Shown: positions 5,244 through 8,092 of the stretch, in pieces | Numbering within the stretch: position 1 is the first letter of the stretch | How the letters are laid out: every line of letters starts with the position of its first letter | Origin: SIG636 sp045592105 | GTDB lineage: Bacteria; Bacillota; Clostridia; Oscillospirales; CAG-382 | Length of the DNA: 8,092 nt | Direction of reading: 5' to 3' | NCBI GenBank assembly: GCA_045592105.1 | Contig: JAZNUB010000018.1 | Coordinates: 1-8,092 of the forward strand | Position numbers and translations under genes: made by a program | The notes under the pieces: generated by a model | What the model was told of the DNA's origin: nothing | Databases searched by the model: none | What the model saw: the letters and a program-made list of their open reading frames with translations, nothing else

Positions 5244-6101
5244 ATGAAAAGAGTAATCTTTGAAAAATCTATACTAAGTTGTGTGCTGATTTTTCTTATA
5301 TGCTGTATCGCAAGAGTTGTAGAGTACTTTTGGATAAGAACAGACGAAACAATCCTATCAGAGAATTTTATACATAAGGTTTTTGGCATAATTGTTTTGG
5401 TGGCAATGCTTGTGTTATCAAAGCTTTCTTGGGATAGCATTGGATTTACAAAAACTAAGATTGTGCAGAACATCTTAAAAGGATTGGCGTTGGGAGTTTC
5501 CTGCTTTTCAATTGCTTATTTTGTAGAATGTGTTTTGCTGTATTGCGTGAATGGAAATGTTCAGCTTTCTGTTTATACAAGCGGTTTTTCGTTAAACGGC
5601 GAGGCGGTTAAGCAAAACGGAATTGGATTAATTCTGCTTTGTATTGCTTTTAATCTTATAAATGTTTGGATGGAAGAGGGTATATTTCGAGGACTTTTCT
5701 CTCGTCTGCTTAAAAACAAAATGAGTTTCAAAGGTGCTGTATTTTTTATTGCCTTATTATTCGGATTTTGGCATTGGGTTATGCCTATGAGAGACTATAT
5801 AGAGGGTAACTCATCTCTCGGTAATTTGCTTGTAATGGGAATTGGATATATTATTTTGTCGGGGGTTATGAGCATAAAGTGGTCGGTGCTTTATAAAATG
5901 ACAGGCTCACTATGGATGGGGCTTGGAGATCACTTGTTCAATAATATTGTTGTAACAAATCTTTTGCACGTAATATCTAACAACGAAGCTGATAATATGC
6001 AGATTGTAAGAATACTAATAGGTCAGCTTATATCTTTTGTTTTAGTGATGAGTTACTGCAAAAAAAGCGTAGCTGGGCAAATGCCGGGTGGATTGGATTG
6101 A
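5244..6101 (+). CDS. CPBP-family intramembrane metalloprotease
   Basis: This 285-residue polytopic membrane protein has about seven to eight hydrophobic segments. It carries all three motifs of the CPBP (ABI, CAAX protease/bacteriocin-processing) family. They are EExxxR at 144-149 (MEEGIFRG), FxxxH at 173-177 (FGFWH) and HxxxN at 230-234 (DHLFNN). These residues form the active site in the eukaryotic relative Rce1, so the protein is probably active. Bacterial members process peptides or give self-immunity to bacteriocins; the substrate here is unknown. ATG 5244 is chosen because it follows the promoter by about 44 bases; an in-frame start at 5184 precedes the -10 and can be excluded. The ribosome site is weak (GCAGGT, 5230-5235). 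The stop overlaps a possible TTG start of the next gene. Confidence 0.88.
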   Translation: MKRVIFEKSILSCVLIFLICCIARVVEYFWIRTDETILSENFIHKVFGIIVLVAMLVLSKLSWDSIGFTKTKIVQNILKGLALGVSCFSIAYFVECVLLYCVNGNVQLSVYTSGFSLNGEAVKQNGIGLILLCIAFNLINVWMEEGIFRGLFSRLLKNKMSFKGAVFFIALLFGFWHWVMPMRDYIEGNSSLGNLLVMGIGYIILSGVMSIKWSVLYKMTGSLWMGLGDHLFNNIVVTNLLHVISNNEADNMQIVRILIGQLISFVLVMSYCKKSVAGQMPGGLD

Positions 6102-6139
6102 GCCGGAACAAAAAACTTGAATTTGACGGTAATTTTGGT

Positions 6140-6655
6140 ATGCGAACAAAAAAGGTTGTTGTTCTGCCGTATGACAGAACATGGAAATTTGCTTTCGAAG
6201 AAATAAAGAGGGAAATTGAAGGTGCAATCGGTGATTTTATTATCGGCATTGAACACGTTGGAAGCACATCTGTCGAAGGAATGTCTGCCAAGCCTTGCAT
6301 TGATATTGATGTGATTATTAAGAATTACTCGGTATTCACTGCGGTGGTTAACGGTTTGAAAGCAATCGGATATATCCACGAGGGGGATCTTGGTATTGAA
6401 GATAGAGAAGCATTTAAGTATTCGGGCAAAGAGCATCTGCAATTGCATCACTTGTATGTATGTCCGAAATACTCGGAAGAATTGCACCGTCATATTACAT
6501 TCAGAGATTTTCTCCGAAGTAATCCCGAAGCAGTAAAAAAGTATAGCTTGATAAAAGAAAAAGCCGCAGAATTATTCCCAAATGATATAGACGGATACAT
6601 AGAGTATAAATCACCGTGCATTGAAGAACTGTATAAAAAATGCGGTTTAAAATAA
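6140..6655 (+). CDS. GrpB family protein (UPF0157)
   Basis: This 171-residue soluble protein has the GrpB/UPF0157 domain over its whole length. The early VVVLPYD (6-12), then EHVGSTSV (38-45), AKPCIDIDV (50-58), LQLHHLYVC and ELHRHITFRDFLR are diagnostic. The GST-S and DID elements match the nucleotidyltransferase-like fold to which the family belongs; no confirmed reaction is known to me. ATG 6140 is preferred because the domain begins there, although no good ribosome site precedes it. TTG 6098 overlaps the stop of the CPBP gene (TTGA) behind GGGTGG (6086-6091) and could start a protein 14 residues longer by translational coupling. Either way the gene is read from the CPBP promoter. No strong terminator follows. 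Confidence 0.9.
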   Translation: MRTKKVVVLPYDRTWKFAFEEIKREIEGAIGDFIIGIEHVGSTSVEGMSAKPCIDIDVIIKNYSVFTAVVNGLKAIGYIHEGDLGIEDREAFKYSGKEHLQLHHLYVCPKYSEELHRHITFRDFLRSNPEAVKKYSLIKEKAAELFPNDIDGYIEYKSPCIEELYKKCGLK

Positions 6656-6739
6656 ACAACTTCCAATTTGAAAACTAACTTTTTTAAAATCATTACAGGT
6701 AGAAAAAGCCTTGGTTTATGATAATAAATAGGATTGTAA

Positions 6740-6958
6740 TTAGGCGCAATTTATAAGAAAACGAACAATTTGTGGGTTCCAATCGCACTGCACGCAGTTA
6801 TAGATTTTTGTGCTTGGCCGTTTTGCTTTTCTACAACACCTCCATACCCCGTAATATCTTTGTGGATATTACTTGTAGCATATTTAGGGGTTGGAAGCTA
6901 TGGTTGCTACATTATGTCAAGAAAAACAAGAACGCCATCCTCCTGCCAACACCCATAA
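6740..6958 (+). pseudogene. Degraded C-terminus of a CPBP-type protein
   Basis: After a stop at 6737-6739 the frame reads LGAIYKKTNNLWVPIALHAV and onward, ending at TAA 6956-6958 (72 residues). The NLWVPIALHAVIDF part matches the last conserved block of CPBP proteases, with His and Asp in the HxxxN/D motif, followed by a final membrane helix (about LWILLVAYLGVGSYGCYIM). The EExxxR and FxxxH motifs and any N-terminus are missing. There is no promoter or ribosome site; only a TTG could start it. The last residues are encoded inside repeat copy B, so the gene's own end may have been replaced. I read it as the relic of a further CPBP gene, not as a working protein. Confidence 0.65.
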
Positions 6959-7026
6959 ACCTTTAATAAAGCTACGAATATATACTTTTATTCTTTTCTG
7001 TTTTATGGTATAATCAGTTCGATAAA
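6934..7026. repeat. 95-bp duplicated promoter-bearing repeat, copy B
   Basis: This copy matches 5119-5213; the 50-base core 6948-6997 is identical to 5134-5183. It begins within the CPBP relic and ends just before the leader of the second intact CPBP gene. Confidence 0.9.
6986..7014 (+). promoter_or_regulatory. Extended -10 promoter of the second CPBP gene
   Basis: TATAAT (7009-7014) is preceded by TG (7006-7007), giving TGGTATAAT. TTTTAT (6986-6991) sits 17 bases upstream as a weak -35. Three of the differences between the two repeat copies fall just before or inside the TG-n part, yet the TG and TATAAT are kept. Confidence 0.7.
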
Positions 7027-7052
7027 TAAGAATTTTATGAAGGGGATTTGAA

Positions 7053-7778
7053 ATGAATAGGATAGATACAAAAGGACTTTTATTAAGAATTTTTATCCCC
7101 ACAATAGTTTTGAGTATGAGCTATTTGATATTGGGACATTTTTGTAATATACCATACATACTGCTATTTTGCATTTTGGGAACAGTAATATTATTACCAA
7201 TGGAATTAGGTATGATTATATCAGCAAGTAAAAAAGAGTATGGTACGTATTCTTTTAAAAGTGCATTTGAGGGTCAGGAGCAACTCGCATTATGGAAGAT
7301 AGTGTTGATTGCCTTTGTTTTCTTTGGTATAGCAGGCTTGCTCTCAGCATTTGTTGCACCTATTGAAAATCATATTTTTTCAGTGGCAAGAAGCAATTTG
7401 CTTAGTAATTTACCCATAGGTTTTGATTGGACGAATTTGGAATATATAAAATCATTTTCAAAACCAATACTAGTTTTTACTTGCATATATTATGGTGTTT
7501 TTAATGTGTTAGTTGGACCGATAACAGAAGAATTATTTTTTAGAGGATATTTAACTTCGCATTATAAAAAGCAAAGTTCGTTTACACCAATACTTATAGC
7601 TGTTTTATTTTCACTTTATCATTTTTGGTTACCTTTCAATAATGTATTTCGTATATTGGCATTTGCACCAGTTGCATATGTGGCATATAAGAAAAAGAAT
7701 ATCTACATAAGTATATGTTTTCATTGCGTATGTAATCTATTTTCGGTAGTAAGTTTTATATTAGAAGTAATGGGATAA
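7053..7778 (+). CDS. CPBP-family intramembrane metalloprotease, second intact copy
   Basis: This 241-residue membrane protein has about six hydrophobic segments. It is complete for the CPBP motifs: EExxxR at 159-164 (TEELFFRG), FxxxH at 186-190 (FSLYH) and HxxxN at 224-228 (HCVCN). Outside these motifs it has little in common with the CPBP protein encoded at 5244, so the pair are distant paralogues that share a promoter repeat and not a recent gene duplication. Codons are markedly AT-rich compared with the other CPBP gene. AAGGGG (7040-7045) lies seven bases before ATG. The gene is probably transcribed alone and is convergent with the recombinase gene at the right edge. The substrate is unknown; peptide processing or bacteriocin immunity are the known roles of relatives. 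Confidence 0.9.
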   Translation: MNRIDTKGLLLRIFIPTIVLSMSYLILGHFCNIPYILLFCILGTVILLPMELGMIISASKKEYGTYSFKSAFEGQEQLALWKIVLIAFVFFGIAGLLSAFVAPIENHIFSVARSNLLSNLPIGFDWTNLEYIKSFSKPILVFTCIYYGVFNVLVGPITEELFFRGYLTSHYKKQSSFTPILIAVLFSLYHFWLPFNNVFRILAFAPVAYVAYKKKNIYISICFHCVCNLFSVVSFILEVMG

Positions 7779-7816
7779 AACTTATTTAGGAGACACGCTC
7801 GAAAATTTCAGTTTGC

Positions 7817-7864
7817 TAGAGTGTCAAATTCCAATTTATAAGACAGTAACTGTCCTACACTCTA
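7817..7864. repeat. Nested inverted repeats
   Basis: TAGAGTGT (7817-7824) pairs with ACACTCTA (7857-7864). Inside lies the palindrome GACAGTAACTGTC (7842-7854). A further partial match, GACACGCTC just upstream (7794-7802), pairs with GAGTGTC (7819-7825) apart from one extra G. The cluster lies between the CPBP gene and the recombinase and could be recombinase-binding DNA or an insertion-sequence end. Confidence 0.5.
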
Positions 7865-7890
7865 AAAACCCTTGATATTACTGGGGTTTT
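7865..7890. terminator. Bidirectional terminator-like hairpin
   Basis: AAAACCC (7865-7871) pairs with GGGTTTT (7884-7890) across a 12-nt loop. The T-run of either arm can act as the 3' tail on its strand, so it may end transcripts from both convergent neighbours. Such AAAACCC/GGGTTTT hairpins also occur near attachment sites. Confidence 0.55.
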
Positions 7891-7934
7891 CGTTGATTAC
7901 AAACTCAACTGTTATGTATTTTCCCTTGTTTTTG

Positions 7935-7956
7935 CCCTTATGAGCGAAAATAAGGG
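7935..7956. repeat. Inverted repeat next to the recombinase stop codon
   Basis: CCCTTAT (7935-7941) pairs with ATAAGGG (7950-7956) over an 8-nt loop. A related TTCCCTT lies at 7921-7927 and pairs with AAGGGAA (7952-7958), so alternative arms exist. It could be a terminator without a good T-tail, or recombinase arm sites. Confidence 0.4.
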
Positions 7957-7969
7957 AAACTTTTTATAT

Positions 7970-8092
7970 TCAACCGCTAACCACCTTATCGAGCAGTCTT
8001 GCGGAAGTACGCTTCGCCTCTCTTGTAGAGTGAGCGTAGACATTCATCGTGGTACTGACATCAGAGTGACCTAAAAGCTCCTGCACATCCTT
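7970..8092 (-). CDS. Tyrosine recombinase (phage-type integrase), C-terminal fragment
   Basis: Read on the minus strand from the right edge, the frame gives 40 residues to a TGA at 7972-7970. QELLGHSDVSTTMNVYAHST contains the end of the tyrosine recombinase catalytic domain. LGHS carries the conserved histidine, and Tyr19 of the fragment, in NVYAH, is the nucleophile that links to DNA. The upstream Arg and HxxR residues lie outside the window. The style (QELLGHSDVSTTMNVYAH) is that of integrases of phages and integrative conjugative elements of Gram-positive bacteria. The gene converges on the CPBP gene. It suggests that the region lies at or beside the end of an integrated element, but which side belongs to the element cannot be told here. 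Confidence 0.9.
   Translation of the reverse strand, partial: KDVQELLGHSDVSTTMNVYAHSTREAKRTSARLLDKVVSG

Noticed and set aside
5119..7026. Integron-like cassette array with attC sites
   Set aside because: The repeated segments lack the paired R/L boxes and folded symmetry of attC, occur only twice and carry a promoter; no integron integrase is visible.
4483..7778. Toxin-antitoxin or phage defence module made of XRE plus CPBP genes
   Set aside because: The XRE gene has its own terminator and no small toxin partner, and no shared operator with the CPBP promoters is visible. The neighbours alone do not support it.
1..8092. CRISPR array, tRNA or rRNA genes
   Set aside because: I found no regularly spaced short repeats, no cloverleaf with a T-arm pattern, and no rRNA-like sequence on either strand by eye.

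Overview
The window looks like an accessory region of a low-GC Gram-positive chromosome, most likely a gut-type member of the Clostridia. The basis is AT-rich DNA, strong purine Shine-Dalgarno sites (AAGGAG, AAGGGG), extended -10 promoters (TGnTATAAT), several CPBP-family membrane proteins, a DUF6054-like gene and a GrpB-family gene. No rRNA, tRNA or CRISPR array is visible. The assignment rests on remembered family resemblance, not on a database search.

Layout, left to right. Positions 1-120 hold the 3' end of an IS630-type transposase. A gene-free stretch (121-355) follows, carrying three hairpins and a pair of 29-bp direct repeats, like a small non-autonomous mobile element. Next come a CrtO-like membrane acyltransferase (356-910), a DUF6054-like protein (990-1316) and a short membrane protein that looks like the cut-off N-terminus of a CPBP protease (1352-1555). 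A 447-bp gap (1556-2002) is dense in secondary structure and ends in a clear promoter. That promoter serves a probable three-gene operon: alpha/beta hydrolase (2003-2725), acyltransferase-3 membrane protein (2775-3863) and a small HEYGH putative metalloprotein (3884-4345). An XRE regulator with membrane segments (4483-5013) has its own promoter and terminator and is bracketed by 15-bp direct repeats.

The right part is a CPBP cluster. A CPBP protease gene (5244-6101) overlaps a GrpB-family gene. These are followed by a degraded CPBP C-terminus (6740-6958) and a second intact CPBP gene (7053-7778). Both intact CPBP genes are preceded by almost the same 95-bp promoter-bearing sequence (5119-5213 and 6934-7026), with a 50-bp identical core. 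The right edge carries the C-terminus of a tyrosine recombinase on the minus strand (7970-8092), separated from the last CPBP gene by nested inverted repeats.

I do not see one pathway joining all genes. The common theme is membrane and envelope functions (three predicted membrane enzymes plus CPBP proteins) in a region shaped by insertion, duplication and gene decay next to a recombinase. The least explained parts are the structured gap at 1640-1860, the duplicated promoter cassette feeding two different CPBP genes, and the HEYGH protein.
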